Shown piece by piece: positions 43,573-54,080 of a stretch of 64,000 nt of DNA. The position numbers and the translations under genes were made by a program. The first letter of the stretch is position 1, and every line of letters starts with the position of its first letter. The DNA is from Gemmatimonadota bacterium. GTDB lineage: Bacteria > Gemmatimonadota > Gemmatimonadetes > Gemmatimonadales > GWC2-71-9. The stretch spans positions 364,076-428,075 of the forward strand of contig JADJAK010000005.1 of assembly GCA_016704275.1 (NCBI GenBank), in the 5' to 3' direction. Below the pieces are notes generated by a model. It made no database searches, was not told the DNA's origin, and worked only from the letters and a program-made list of their open reading frames with translations.

Positions 43573-45855
43573 ATGCATCACTTCTCACTCTCACTTGCGC
43601 TCCTCTCGCTGGCCTGCGGTCCGCTGGCCGCCCAGGGCCCAGCCGACACGCCCCGCGCCCTGTTCAAGACCCTGCTCGACCTCGAGCCCGACCCGGCACG
43701 CGGCGCCACCGTCACCAACCTGGTCCTCACCCGGGGCACCGGGACGATCACGCTGGAGAGCGGGACCCTCTCGCTCGCCAGGCCGGTGAACGGCCGCGTG
43801 GTCGCCGCGATGTTCGTGGGCACGGGATCGTTCCGGTTCACCGCACCCACCGCCATCGAGCGCGGCCAGCTCGATCGGCTGGTCGGTGACTCCACCGTCA
43901 ATGCGAAGATCAAGCGCGTCTTCCTCCTCTTCACCGACTCGACCCTCGCCGAGCTGGAACGCAGCGTGAAGTTCGGGCCGCAGCCGCCGGTGCTGGCGGC
44001 TGCGCGGCTCGCCAACGACGCCTTGGCGTTCATCAGGCCGCCGGAGGACGAGAGCTTCAGCCCCGAGTTGATGCTGCCGCTCCTCAACAACAACGAGGCC
44101 GGCGCCTTCTACGCCCACATCGACCGGGATGGCGGCAACCCGGTGATGCTGCAGATCGATCCCTTCAGCACCGAGCCGGTGCGACTCCTCACCAAGGCGC
44201 GCCGAGTGGGGTGGCTGCGTACCACCGAGAGTGCCGCCCAGTTCGGCCCGGCGCCGGTGCCGACCGACGGCTCGGACGTGAACGCGCCCTACGCCGCGCC
44301 CGACTATCGCATCGATGCGACCATTGCCCGGACCGGCATGGGCGAGGCGCGCTTCTCGGCCATCACCAGCATGAAGATCACCGCCAGCGAGGCGGTCGGT
44401 CCCTGGCTGCCGTTCTACCTCGCGCCCAAGATCGCGGTCGACTCGGCCGTCCTGCCCGACGGCCGAGCGTTGGCGCTCCAGAAGGCGAAGGACGGCACGC
44501 TGCTCTGGCTCCGTCTGCCGGAGCCACTCCCGGCCGGTGGGTCGACGACCGTCCGCCTGGTGTATGGCGGCGACCTGATCGATCGCTACGGCGACTTCTT
44601 CTTCCTCAAGGCATCGTCGCAGTGGTACCCGCGGCCCCTCGACAATCGCCAGCGGGCCAACTTCGACCTGACCTTTCACACCCCCGAGTCGTACCGCTTC
44701 GCCGCGGCGGGCGTGCTCCGGGATTCCTCGGTCGCCAACAAGTCCCTCACCACGCACTGGGTGAGTGACCGCCCGATGCGCAATGTCTCGTTCAACCTCG
44801 GCTTCTTCGAGGACCACGTCGTCCCCAGCAACGGGAAGCGTCCCGAGGTCGTCGTGCTCCACTCCGACCAGGCGCTGCGTTCGTTCGGGATGCGCTCGAT
44901 GGCGAAGGCCAAGGAATCGGTCGGCCAGGACGTCTCCCAGGCGGCAGAGTTCTTCACGGCGGTGTTCGGGGAGACCGACCATAAGCGATTGTATGCGACG
45001 ATCATCCCCTACGGGCATGGCGAGGCCTTTCCCGGCCTGATCCACCTGAGCTACTCCACCTTTGCGGATGACGAGGGAGCGAGCGGCGACTTCAACCAGT
45101 TCTTCCGCGCCCACGAGGTGGCACACCAGTGGTGGGGGATTGGGGTCGACTTCGCCAGCTACCGCGACCAGTGGCTGAGCGAGGGCTTTTCCAACTTCTC
45201 CGGGCTCTGGTACACGCAGATCGCACTGAAGAAGAGCAAGTACTACTTCGATCAACTCGATCTCTGGAAGACCGACCTTCGCGCACGGCAGGGTGAGGTC
45301 GGCCCGGTCGGCCTGGGCTATCGGACCGCGACGGCGGCGGACGGCTCGGAGTACGGCCTGGTGGTGTACCAGAAGGGCGCGTGGGCGCTGCACATGCTTC
45401 GGATCCTCATGCTCGACCTCCGCACCATGAAGGAGGAGAAGTTCGAGGCCACGATGCGCGACTATTTCCAGACCTACAAGGGGCGCGCCGCCTCGACCGA
45501 CGACTTCCGGCGGATCGCCGAGCAGCATGCAGGGAGTCCGCTCGACTGGTTCTTCGATCAGTGGCTCACCACGACCGCGATCCCCGAGTACCGGGTGGCA
45601 TGGAGTGCCGCTCCGGGCGAGGCGGGGAAGTACGTGGTGAAGCTCCGGGTGAAGCAGCAGAACGTGTCGGAGACGTTCCTGGCGTACGTGCCGATCAAGA
45701 TCGAGCTGGAGGGCGGGGGGGTGGCGCGGCTCCGCGTGAAGGTGCAGGGGCCGCTCACCGAGATCGCCCTTCCACCGATGCCGGCGAAGCCGACGTCGCT
45801 GCTGTTCAACGACCTGTCGGGTGTGCTGGCGGACGTGCGCATGGAGAAGTGGTAG
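43573..45855 (+). CDS. Secreted M1-family metallopeptidase
   Basis: 760 residues with signal peptide (LSLALLSLACGPLAAQ). After a long N-terminal domain the catalytic domain carries the zinc motif HEVAHQWWG (about residue 514) and the third ligand Glu in WLSEGFSNFSG (about 536), as in aminopeptidase N-type enzymes. The substrate motif GxMEN is not obvious, so exopeptidase activity is unsure. The gene is intact over 2.3 kb, unlike most neighbours, and markedly GC-rich. Likely an extracellular or periplasmic peptidase. Confidence 0.85.
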   Translation: MHHFSLSLALLSLACGPLAAQGPADTPRALFKTLLDLEPDPARGATVTNLVLTRGTGTITLESGTLSLARPVNGRVVAAMFVGTGSFRFTAPTAIERGQLDRLVGDSTVNAKIKRVFLLFTDSTLAELERSVKFGPQPPVLAAARLANDALAFIRPPEDESFSPELMLPLLNNNEAGAFYAHIDRDGGNPVMLQIDPFSTEPVRLLTKARRVGWLRTTESAAQFGPAPVPTDGSDVNAPYAAPDYRIDATIARTGMGEARFSAITSMKITASEAVGPWLPFYLAPKIAVDSAVLPDGRALALQKAKDGTLLWLRLPEPLPAGGSTTVRLVYGGDLIDRYGDFFFLKASSQWYPRPLDNRQRANFDLTFHTPESYRFAAAGVLRDSSVANKSLTTHWVSDRPMRNVSFNLGFFEDHVVPSNGKRPEVVVLHSDQALRSFGMRSMAKAKESVGQDVSQAAEFFTAVFGETDHKRLYATIIPYGHGEAFPGLIHLSYSTFADDEGASGDFNQFFRAHEVAHQWWGIGVDFASYRDQWLSEGFSNFSGLWYTQIALKKSKYYFDQLDLWKTDLRARQGEVGPVGLGYRTATAADGSEYGLVVYQKGAWALHMLRILMLDLRTMKEEKFEATMRDYFQTYKGRAASTDDFRRIAEQHAGSPLDWFFDQWLTTTAIPEYRVAWSAAPGEAGKYVVKLRVKQQNVSETFLAYVPIKIELEGGGVARLRVKVQGPLTEIALPPMPAKPTSLLFNDLSGVLADVRMEKW

Positions 45856-45891
45856 GGCGGTACACCATCCCTGGCAACGCGAGGGGTTCCC

Positions 45892-46474
45892 TTGGAAAAT
45901 GGATTCAACTTCACCGACCGTGTCCGGCATGGACTCCAGTTGGCCCGTGAGGAAGCTGGTCTCCTCGGCCACGAGTACGTCGGCCCCGAGCACCTGCTGC
46001 TCGGTCTGCTCCGTCGGCGGACGCAGGCCTGGCGGCGCTCGAGGCCCTCCCGGTCTCCATCCCTGACCTTCCGGACCAACCTGCTGGCCGCGCTGACCCC
46101 AGGTCGAAGCGTCATCACCGCCCCGACTTGCCGTACACCTCGCGCCAAGAAGTCGTTGGAATTCGCGATGGTCGGGCCGGGAACTCGGATATACCTACAT
46201 CGGCACCGAGCACCTCCTCCTCGGCCTGCTCCGCGAAGAAGGGGCTCGCCGCGCAAACGCTGATCGCGGCCGGCGTCACGCCCGCGATCCTTCGGGCCGA
46301 GGTGGTACGCTCGCGCGGGACCTCGGCGGACGCAAACTCCGGTGGCGCAGCGGCGCGATCTGGTGCCGTCTCGGTGACCGTGGTGCTCGAGCATGCTGAT
46401 GGTCGAATGATCGCCGCCAAGTTTGCCGATCGGGGCAGCGCGACCAGCTATCTCAATGGATCCAGGGATAGCTG
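45892..46474 (+). pseudogene. Clp N-domain protein paralogue, broken by several frameshifts
   Basis: Starts TTG 45892 (MENGFNFTDRVRHGLQLAREEAG) with the double Clp repeat N-domain and shifts frame at about 46020 and again at about 46150. It is close to the intact copy 56845-57435, including the upstream GGGGTTCCC and the TTG start. Apparent residues of the second domain are TSSSACSAKKGLAAQTLIAAG. No ATPase domain is present. Likely a decayed duplicate. Confidence 0.75.
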
Positions 46475-46493
46475 ACATCAGTACCGAGGCACT

Positions 46494-46523
46494 GTCCAAC
46501 AAGCATTTGCTGCGTCCGACGCC
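46494..46523. repeat. attC-like short repeat
   Basis: GTCCAACAAGCATTTGCTGC followed by GTCCGACGCC: GTCCAAC fits the RYYYAAC consensus of the attC R'' box. It sits 20 nt after the broken Clp N-domain gene. No matching R' box was found downstream. Confidence 0.4.
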
Positions 46524-46706
46524 TGTCGCCTCGGGCGACGACCTGTGCGATTGCCGGCGGAGAGGAGAGGGAAGCCAGTAATCAGTGACCAGTGAACTAT
46601 CGACGCCGGCGCCGGCTCGCTTGGGGCGGGTGGCGGGGGTGGCGGGTTGTGGGCGTGTTTCGGGGTGGGTTGCAATACCCCTTCACCCCTCACCCTGGGA
46701 GTCGCC

Positions 46707-47350
46707 GTGCCTGATCGCCTCCGCGTCCTAGTTGCCGATGATCACCGCATGTTCCGCGAGGCGTTGGAGCGCTCGCTCGCCGATGTCTACGACGTCGTCC
46801 CGGGCGGATCCACCATCGCCGAGGTGGACGCGGCATTTCGTCGTGGCGGATTCGACGTCGCAATTCTCGACCTGAGTTGGGGTACCGAAGGATCCGTAAA
46901 CCAATATCTGCCGCGGTGGTACGGAATGCAGCCCGCCGTGCGTGTCATCATCGTGACCGCGATTGACGAGTGGTTCCTGGGCCAGGCGATGCTTGAGGGC
47001 GGGGCCCATGGCTTTCTGGGCAAACGCTCCGACTTCGCGGAGGTATTCGACGCCGTCGATGCTGTTGCGAAGGGGGAAACCTACATGGGGCGTGATCTGC
47101 ATCCGCCGCCACGCCGTTCCCCGCGTGCCGCGAACCACGACCTGCCAATCGTCGCGTTGCGGATTCTCGAGTTCTTGGCGCACGGACTGAACCGGAATGA
47201 GATCGCCAAGGCACTTCACATCGATGTCAGAACCGTCGACTACCACATCGGAAGCTCCGCAAGATCGTCGGGATTGGTCGTTGGGAGCGCCCCAAATGGC
47301 AGGAGTTCTTTGCACGCATCGGCGCGAAGGCCGCCGATGGGCCTTCCTAG
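46707..47350 (+). CDS. LuxR-type response regulator, frameshifted near the C-terminus
   Basis: GTG 46707 opens RLRVLVADDHRMFREALERSL. The receiver domain has the acidic pair DD, phosphorylation Asp in VAILDLSWG and Lys in GFLGKRSD. The HTH region shows ILEFLAHGLNRNEIAKALHIDVRTVDYH. One missing C near 47246-47249 shifts the frame; the other frame gives HRKLRKIVGIGRWERPKWQEFF and a TAG at 47348-47350. No cognate sensor kinase is adjacent. The true length would be about 214 aa. Confidence 0.72.
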
Positions 47351-47571
47351 CAATTGACTAGCATTTGTCCTAGTTGACGAAATTATGGGGGACGGTATCG
47401 TTGCTGTTGTCTGAGCGGTAACCGATGCGGTCGACGCGGGACGGCATGGGCTGTTCAATCGGAGAGCGACATGGCACACCCCGATTTCATGGATGAGACC
47501 TCAGATGACTCACGCGCTGGTACTCCGGCGGAGAGCTATCAGAGCTCGCGCAGTTCGCTAGGGGTTGCTCG

Positions 47572-48873
47572 ATGGTGAGTTCTGGTGGCTTGTCAACTGC
47601 ATTCGGGTTGTTCCTACAATGCCTATTGCTAGCAACCGTGCCTTGGATGGTTGGCGGCCGGACACGGCCCACATTGTCTGGAGTACGAATGTCAGCCCGA
47701 CGCAACTGACCCCGGACCTCGCCATTGCTGATGACAGGGAACGGGCGCGCGGTGCTTGGGCGGGAGTGGGTTCGAGTTCTAAACCTAGGCAGTGTTCCTG
47801 GTGTCGCGAAGATTAGGCTCTGGGTGTCAAGCGATTTGGGCGAGCATGAAGTTCCTGTGCCTGCCGAAATCGCCAGGCCTGTGATTCCGGCCTATTCCAC
47901 TGGGGGGGGCGTCGGGGTGGTCCTGCAAATCCCTCAAGACTCATTCACTACTCGATTGGTCGATCGACTTCAACGGGAAGGGAAGGCCTTCGCGATTCGG
48001 GTGGCTTTGGAACCGATCAACGGAGACGCTGACCTATCGAACAATGTTCGGGTGCGATTAGTTTGGCGCCCTCCGGAAGTACGAAGGCGACACTGTGTTT
48101 GTAGGCCTTGAGGTTCGTGAACAACAGCGGCCGCGGGTTGCAAGCGTCTTGGCGTACCAGACTTCTCGCCAGCCTTCGGCTGGCGAATCCACGGTTTGCC
48201 AAGTCAGGCACTTCGGTGTCCTCCAGCCAGGCGATACCGTGGTAAAGCAATTGCAGTCGTTGTTCCTCGATCGTCTTACTCGAGGAGCTTCGTCAACATC
48301 AGTGTGACCCTGGTTGCCGACGTGATGGCTCCGTGATTGACCATGCGGAATGGTTTCACAAGTGATGTAACGCCCCCGCTCCTTTCAAACTATCGCCTGG
48401 TCATCTTCTTCAACGACCGGACGTTGGGGGTCCGGGTCACGGTTGGGGATGAGCACACCGCAATCGATGAAGGCAGCGTACGGACCGAAGTTTCCATCGA
48501 TTCCGGCAGGACGTGGCATCGGACAGTTCATGCGATGGACCGTCGAGAGGCCATCGCGTCGGTCCTGACGTGGGCCGTCCTGGGCCCGTTTCCAAGCGGC
48601 GCGAATGTGTGGATACGGACCGAGGGTGAAGATCTCGCGGGGAATCGCACGCAGGCGGTCCCGGCAGACGCCACGGTGTTCGTGTTTCCGATGCGCAACA
48701 ACCAACCAAGTGTAAACGAGCTTCTGCGATCAAGCCATCTCGCGAGGATCGTGTTCGGGCTGACTCAGGAGATCGAGGCGCCAGCGAGGACACTGGGGAC
48801 TACGCCGTCGCGTCCCAGGGTGCACCAAGTGAGGATCAAGGAAGGATATTCGGGTGCTGACCGACCGGTCTAA
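47572..48873 (+). pseudogene. Decayed secreted modular protein (CARDB/Ig-like), many frameshifts
   Basis: Begins ATG 47572 behind AGGGG with a signal peptide-like start (GLFLQCLLLATVPWMVGG). Recognisable pieces in three frames: LTPDLAIADDRER and VRVLNLGSVPGVAKIRLWVS with NGDADLSNNVRVRLVW, typical of a CARDB-type beta-sandwich; FVGLEVREQQRPRVASVLAY; and TVFVGLE; then VSIDSGRTWHRTVH and WIRTEGEDLAGNRTQ from an Ig-like domain near 48500. At least four shifts are needed. An earlier small ORF at 47471 (MAHPDFMDETSDDSR) has no support as a gene. Confidence 0.5.
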
Positions 48874-48996
48874 TGCTCCTTGCTTCCCGCGCGTGCCGAG
48901 AGGATGCGCCTCGGCCTCCACGCTCCTGACACCAGATTCTAGCTTCCATCACACTGTCCCTGCACTCGGGGGCTCCGTCCTCCAGGTTCGGTTCCC

Positions 48997-50035
48997 ATGA
49001 TCCGAGGCATGGTAAGCGTATTGCTTCCTTTGGTGATCGTCGGGCGCCTAGCCATCTCGCGCGCTGAGCCGCCAATTCGGGTCGAACGATCGGCCCACCT
49101 CGTGGCTGGGCGCGAGGAGCTTGGGCGTCGATTGTTTTTCGATCGCAGATTGTCACGCGATAGCTCGATAAGCTGCGCATCATGCCATCAACCGTCACAT
49201 GGCTTCGCTGAACCCAGAAAGCTTAGCTTTGGGATAGGTGAAGAGGCACGAATCAGAAACACTCCTTCGTTGGCCAATATAGGGCTGGCGCTCTCCTTCA
49301 ATTGGGATGGTAGTCGCGCAACATTGGAAGAACAGGTCTTGGGCGTGTTCCAAGAGGATGGGGATATGGGTATGCCCATCCATGCGGCACTATTGCGAAT
49401 CGCGACCGACCGGGAGTACGTCGAGATGTTCCGTCAAGTATTCGGGCGCGCCCCTGATCTTGCTGGTTTCGCTGATGCCCTTGCCGCCTTCCAGCGCACG
49501 CTGATTTACAGCGACTCGCGATTCGACAGATTTTGGTTTGGCGGCGATTCCACTGCTCTTACTGCAGAAGAACGACGGGGCTGGGAGGTGTTCCGCGGCC
49601 CCAAGACCAATTGTAGCGGCTGCCATGTCCCTACCCTTACCTCGAACGTGGATGAAGGGCGAGCTCCCTTCTTCGACCATCGGTTCCACAATCTCGGGGT
49701 TGGCTATTCTGCAGGCGAGATGCGGGACTTGGGCCGATATCTGGTCACCGGCGTCCCACGCGATTGGGGCGCGTTTCGCACACCCAGTTTGCGAAACGTG
49801 GCGCTAACCGCCCCGTACATGCACGACGGGAGCCTGGAAAGCCTCGAGGATGTTGTCGCGTTCTATGTTCGGGGGGAATCCTAACCCCAATCGGGATGTC
49901 ACGATGAAACCGTTGCGCCTCTCTGCCGAAGAGTCGCGCGATCTCGTTGCGTTCTTGCGGGCACTCAGTAGCGAGCGGTTGCTTGCAGACGCCGTCAAAG
50001 ATGGCAAGCCGTCCAACGGTCGTGAACTGCCATAG
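48997..50035 (+). pseudogene. Di-haem cytochrome c peroxidase (MauG/CcpA family), frameshifted at the C-terminus
   Basis: Periplasmic di-haem peroxidase. Signal/anchor at the N-terminus, haem-binding CASCH at residues 60-64 and second CSGCH at about 208, and later conserved RTPSLRNVALTAPYMHDGSLESLEDVVAFY. At the G6 run (49867-49872) the frame shifts; the other frame reads NPNPNRDVTMKPLRLSAEESRDLVAFLRALSS to a TAG at 50033-50035, the normal C-terminus. The enzyme would reduce hydrogen peroxide or oxidise a partner protein. Confidence 0.78.
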
Positions 50036-50044
50036 GAGCTATGC

Positions 50045-51110
50045 ATGCGGTCGACCTCAGTATCATCGATAATGTTGCTCTTAAGTCTGTCTGGGCGTCT
50101 CACGTCTCAAGCATCAATAGATCCCCGCGCCTCGTGCCGTCAGTGCTCGATTGGATGGATGATCGTAACGACAATCGACGGAAAGCATGGTAATCTCTCC
50201 GGCTATCCGCCTTCCGCCTTGAGGTTGACTAACGGGTCGATCGTCCTGTCCGACCAGGCGGAGCGAATCCATTCCGATTCGACTCGGCGGCAGATTCATC
50301 GAAAGGCTCGGACGGAAAGGGGCCGGTCCAGGTGAGTTTCAGGATGCACTCTCCTTGAAGGGGCGCTGGGTACGATCCAAGTGCTTGATCCATTGCTCAA
50401 CCGGCGGACGATCGTGAAAGCCAGTGGCGAAATGATCGAGCTCCCGTTCTCCGGAAGCGGTCCGACGCTGGGCGGAGCAACGCTTCTTGAGAATGGCAAT
50501 CTCGTCACGAACCGTACCTTGATGGATGCGAAGGGGGCCGGAATTCCCTTGCAGGAATATGGCGCCTCGGGGCAACTGCTAGCCCGGTTTGGTGGGGATG
50601 AACTGTTTTCAATGAGCGAGTCCTGGAAGATGTCGCGGCTAGTCTCTGGTCGTCCGGGCGGCGGCCTCTTGGTGTTGCATCCGCAGTCGGCACGACTGGA
50701 GGTCTATGATTCGGCCCGACAACTTGTGGAGGTTTTCGTGCGGACCGCCCCGTGGCTAGCTGAGTCTGCCCCTGACCGGGAGCCGAGTGGCGGCTATTCA
50801 TCGATTCGGCCATCTACTATTGCCCAAGCAGTATGGGAATCGAATCGCGACAGCGTGTGGGTCGCGACTCTAATTCCCTCACCAACGTGGCGACCGGTTG
50901 CCGCTGGTGGGAAGGCCGCAGCGCCCAAAGATCGATTTCACACTGTAGTTGAGGTAATCGACTTTACGTAGACGGCGAGTCGTTGCGGTCGACACAATGC
51001 CGTTCATGGTTGCAGGGATGGCTGGCCGTGGATATTTGACATCGTATGATGAACGAGCGGACGGGACGCCGGTCGTGACTGTGTGGCGCATCGACCTTTT
51101 ACGTAGATAA
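50045..51110 (+). pseudogene. Six-bladed beta-propeller protein, frameshifted
   Basis: ATG 50045 with signal-like MRSTSVSSIMLLLSLSGRL. The signature LGRKGAGPGEFQDALSLKG is readable in another frame near 50310, followed by LDPLLNRRTIVKASGEMIELP, then VVEVIDFT; the end continues in a further frame as RRRVVAVDTMPFMVAGM and TSYDERADGTPVVTVWRID to TAA 51108-51110. At least three shifts. One of the paralogous family in this region. Confidence 0.65.
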
Positions 51111-51120
51111 GGGGGTAGTC

Positions 51121-51609
51121 ATGGTATTCCGAGCGATTGTGCCAGGGCTGGTGATGTTCTTTCTGTTGGGCGCGTCTCCGCAAGTGCTATCGGCGCAACA
51201 GTCCTCTCAGTCTGAGGGGGAAGGGGACGGCCGTTGCTTCACGTGTGAAATCGGCAATGGCAACAACGGTTGTCCAGTTGGAACTCATACCGACTTTAAT
51301 TGGTTTGTCACGAACGATGCGCAGGGCGAGCATCACGGCAAGTGTGCTCCGAACGGTTGCGTTCACCTCGCGTACACTGTCACTGGTTTGTCGGTTCGGG
51401 TAGCGAAGGAGGCGCTGAAGATTGGGACCGACGAGGCATGGATGGACGCACTCGAACGAGATCCCACGTTGCGAGTAGATGTTGGCAGAAGTGCTATTCA
51501 GATTGTAGCTCAGTCGGGTGACGTGGTATTTCACACTAGAATCCCAAAGGGCCAGGCTGATCGTCTGACGGCTTTGCTCGCAGCGCAGACAACAGTCGGT
51601 GACATGTAG
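51121..51609 (+). CDS. Cys-rich secreted protein of unknown function
   Basis: 162 residues with signal (FRAIVPGLVMFFLLGASPQVLSAQ) and about five cysteines in the mature part, including RCFTCEIGNGNNGCP and APNGCVHLAYT, which suggest disulphides or a small metal site. ATG 51121 follows GATAAGGGGGTA. No family recognised. A second half (KIGTDEAWMDALERDPTLRVDVG) looks alpha-helical. Confidence 0.65.
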   Translation: MVFRAIVPGLVMFFLLGASPQVLSAQQSSQSEGEGDGRCFTCEIGNGNNGCPVGTHTDFNWFVTNDAQGEHHGKCAPNGCVHLAYTVTGLSVRVAKEALKIGTDEAWMDALERDPTLRVDVGRSAIQIVAQSGDVVFHTRIPKGQADRLTALLAAQTTVGDM

Positions 51610-51991
51610 AAGTGCTGAACTCCGGCGTCCCGTCCCGTTCAGTATGCGAAAGTAGTTGTGTCAACGGCACTGCAGTGTCGACAATCAGCTACCGATCAGG
51701 GTTGAGGCAGGGCAGGCAAGGGCGGCGTAGAGTCCAGCCGACCGCTTGTCCGCGCGGACACGGCAAACTCGTGGTTGTGAGTGTGGCCGAGGCCAAGTCG
51801 CTGGCCAAGCTACCCTGCACCGTGGTGTCCCTGCCCGGTCGGTGAGACGAAAGCTGAGGAGCTAACGACTCGTTCTTTGGATATGCCGGATAAATATCCA
51901 GATCAATCCGAATAGCCGTCCCGGTTGACGGTTGACGGTTGACGAGTGACGATTGGCTATGTTGCAGGTCTTCACCCAGAGACTATGAAAT
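51610..51991. other. Gene-free stretch with a heptamer repeat
   Basis: 382 bp. A short open frame at 51612-51845 has no support. The stretch contains the tandem GGTTGAC heptamers at 51923-51950. Nothing else recognised. Confidence 0.5.
51923..51950 (+). repeat. Tandem GGTTGAC heptamers
   Basis: Three perfect GGTTGAC units at 51923-51943 followed by a diverged GAGTGAC unit. The same period of seven as the array after tatD, with a different unit. Confidence 0.7.
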
Positions 51992-53067
51992 ATGCTTACC
52001 ATTAAGGTGTTGGCGGTCCCAATGCTACTCACGGGATCACTTGTGTGTCGTGTTTCCTACGGTGTCGCAATCACCCCGCACAATTCCGAATTTGCGGCCC
52101 ACTTGGGAGGGACGAAGTCGTATCCGCCTATCGCCTGACCCGATCTTGACTATTGGGGGTCAGGAGGGCGAAGTCTATGAATTCAGCCGAATCGTGGGTG
52201 CGGCACGGCTGAGGGACGGCGTCACGGTGGTCGCAGAGGGGGAGAGTCGATCGCTCCGGTTTTTTGATGCCGAAGGTAAGTTCCTGAAGTCGGTTGGTCG
52301 TCGTGGCTCCGGGCCAGGTGAGTTTCAGGACCTGAATTATTTTGCGACGCTGCTTGGTGACACTTTGGTCGCTGGGTCGAGCGGAGGCGATTTGTCCTAC
52401 TTTTCTGGTTTTGGCAAGTACTTAAGCCGGGTTGGGATAGCAAGTCCGCCAGGCAACTTCGATGCACCCGGAATTCGTCGAGTAATTACAGCCTTGAACG
52501 GGAACGGATTTAGGGGCATCGCCGCCTTGTCGCCTCCACAGGCAAGAGCGACCGGGAGTCGATGGATAGACTCCAATCACCGTTGCGATTGTAGATGGTA
52601 GCAACACGCTCAGGGCGTCGTTCGGCAGAGTTCCGGGAATGGAACTAGGGGCGAAGGATGGAATGCCACAGCCGGTCTGGTTCGGGCCCACCGCTGTCTT
52701 CGCTAGCGACGGAGCCCGTTTCTACGTCGGATTCGGCTCTGAATACACCATCCGAGTGTACTCGGCTCACGGCGCACTTCTGCACGTGATCCGCCGTGCT
52801 TGGAGCCCGGTTGCTGTGACCAAATCTGACGTCGAGAACTTTGTGCGTGACTGGGACGCTGCGGGCGCCGGGGCGCTGAACTCGCTTCCGCTGGTTCCAA
52901 GTTTGTGGAGCGTATTTGACAGCACCGGGGTTTGGCTGGGAGACGTTAGCATGCCAGCGAGATTTAGCCCGAAGGATATTGGAAAAGATTACGTACTCGG
53001 TACGACACATGATGGAGACGGGGTGCCTTCAGTGGTTGTTCACAACCTTCTGGGTGCGCGAAGATAG
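51992..53067 (+). pseudogene. Six-bladed beta-propeller protein, frameshifted
   Basis: ATG 51992 gives a signal-like start (LAVPMLLTGSLVCRVSYG), shifted at about 52110 to the frame IRLSPDPILTIGGQEGEVYEF. The family signature VGRRGSGPGEFQDLNY is intact. A further shift near 52570 links VAIVDGSNTLRASFGRVPG and MELGAKDGMPQPVWFG; blades RFYVGFGSEYTIRVYSAHG and WLGDVSMPARFSPKDIGKDYVLG follow to 53067. Close relative of 54911-56135 (shared GFGTEY/GFGSEY and DIGxDYV motifs). Confidence 0.65.
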
Positions 53068-53068
53068 C

Positions 53069-53700
53069 ACGTGAGATGGGAGTTGACCCGCTTTCGCGGA
53101 GTGGTGGCGGGTTGGGATGTCACGCCGCCTGCGCCTGCCCTGCTTCATCACGCTCGCCACGCGCTTCTGGCCGAGATGGATGGCGATGTCCCACAGGTGG
53201 CCGTACGTGCCATCGGAGCGCGCGTGAAAGGTCCGTAGGTGCTGTAGGAGTGCCGCGTCGCGCTGCGCGCGCCGCGAGGGCGGCCGCTCGCGCCACGCAT
53301 AGAAGCCGCTCGGGGAGACCTGGAAGAGGCGACACATCGTCGCCACCGAATACGTGGCCTGGTGATCCCTCACGAATCCGTCGACATGCTGGATATCGTG
53401 CCGGTATGCCGTGCGGCGACCGCAGGGAGCGCCAGTATCACCAGGCCGCGGCTCTTCAAAGGATCTCGCGCTCGATTGTGACCTGGTTTGTTCGCGACCC
53501 CGGCGCACCAGCTCGGCCGACTCGTCGGTCGTCAGGCCGTCGGTCCGGCGGCCACTGTCGAGGTCGGCCTGCTCGAGCCAAATGCGAATCGCCTCGGCAC
53601 TCGGCTCAAACTCATTGGCCAGCGACTCCGGGGTCCGACCTACGCGGACCAGGGCCATTAGTTGCAGGCGGACCTCCTCGGGTTACTCGGGTTGTGCCGT
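53069..53700 (-). mobile_element. IS3-family insertion sequence remnant
   Basis: Minus-strand transposase fragments. The OrfA-like part begins near 53690: MALVRVGRTPESLANEFEPSAEAIRIWLEQADLD, followed in another frame by the OrfB N-terminal pattern QATYSVATMCRLFQVSPSGFYAWRERPPS and GTYGHLWDIAIHLGQKRVASVMKQ. The catalytic DDE core of OrfB is missing, so the element is truncated and immobile. It lies immediately after a propeller gene. Confidence 0.72.
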
Positions 53701-54080
53701 GGGTAAAGCCTCCGTCGCAAATGGTGCGGTCTCCACGGCACCGGGTCAACTCCAGCCCGCTGATTGGGTGCGCAGCCATCCGCTGATCGCGATATTGGTC
53801 TCGGGTGTGGCGGCAATCGTCCTGGGGACGATTGGTTCACTTCTGGCTTCATGTATTCAGAGGCAATTCTGACGGTAGGGCACTTTGCTGGGGTAGGAGC
53901 GGCATAACCATCGTTTGCTGCGGACGAGGCGATGGCGGCTCGGCCGGCGGGCGCCTGATCTACATTGAGGTACGCGGCGGCCTCACCTGGCCTCGCCGCA
54001 GAAACGCACGGCGTCAGGTGGCTATTCGCAGTCCGGCGCCGAGCGTTCAACAACGTCCCCATAAAGAGGCGTGTGGCACT
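53701..54080. other. Gene-poor stretch with a possible gene tail
   Basis: 380 bp. A segment at 53755-53872 encodes WVRSHPLIAILVSGVAAIVLGTIG, one TM helix, which may be a fragment of a gene cut by the IS remnant. An attC-like motif lies at 53904-53930 (ATAACCATCGTTTGCTGCGGACG). Nothing else supported. Confidence 0.35.

Noticed and set aside
43591..45993. 800-codon minus-strand open frame opposite the M1 peptidase
   Set aside because: Shadow caused by high GC third positions; the peptidase motifs are on the plus strand.
47760..47790. tRNA T-arm-like GGGTTCGAGTTC
   Set aside because: Lies inside the coding sequence of a beta-sandwich domain (VRVLNLG); no acceptor or anticodon arms around it.
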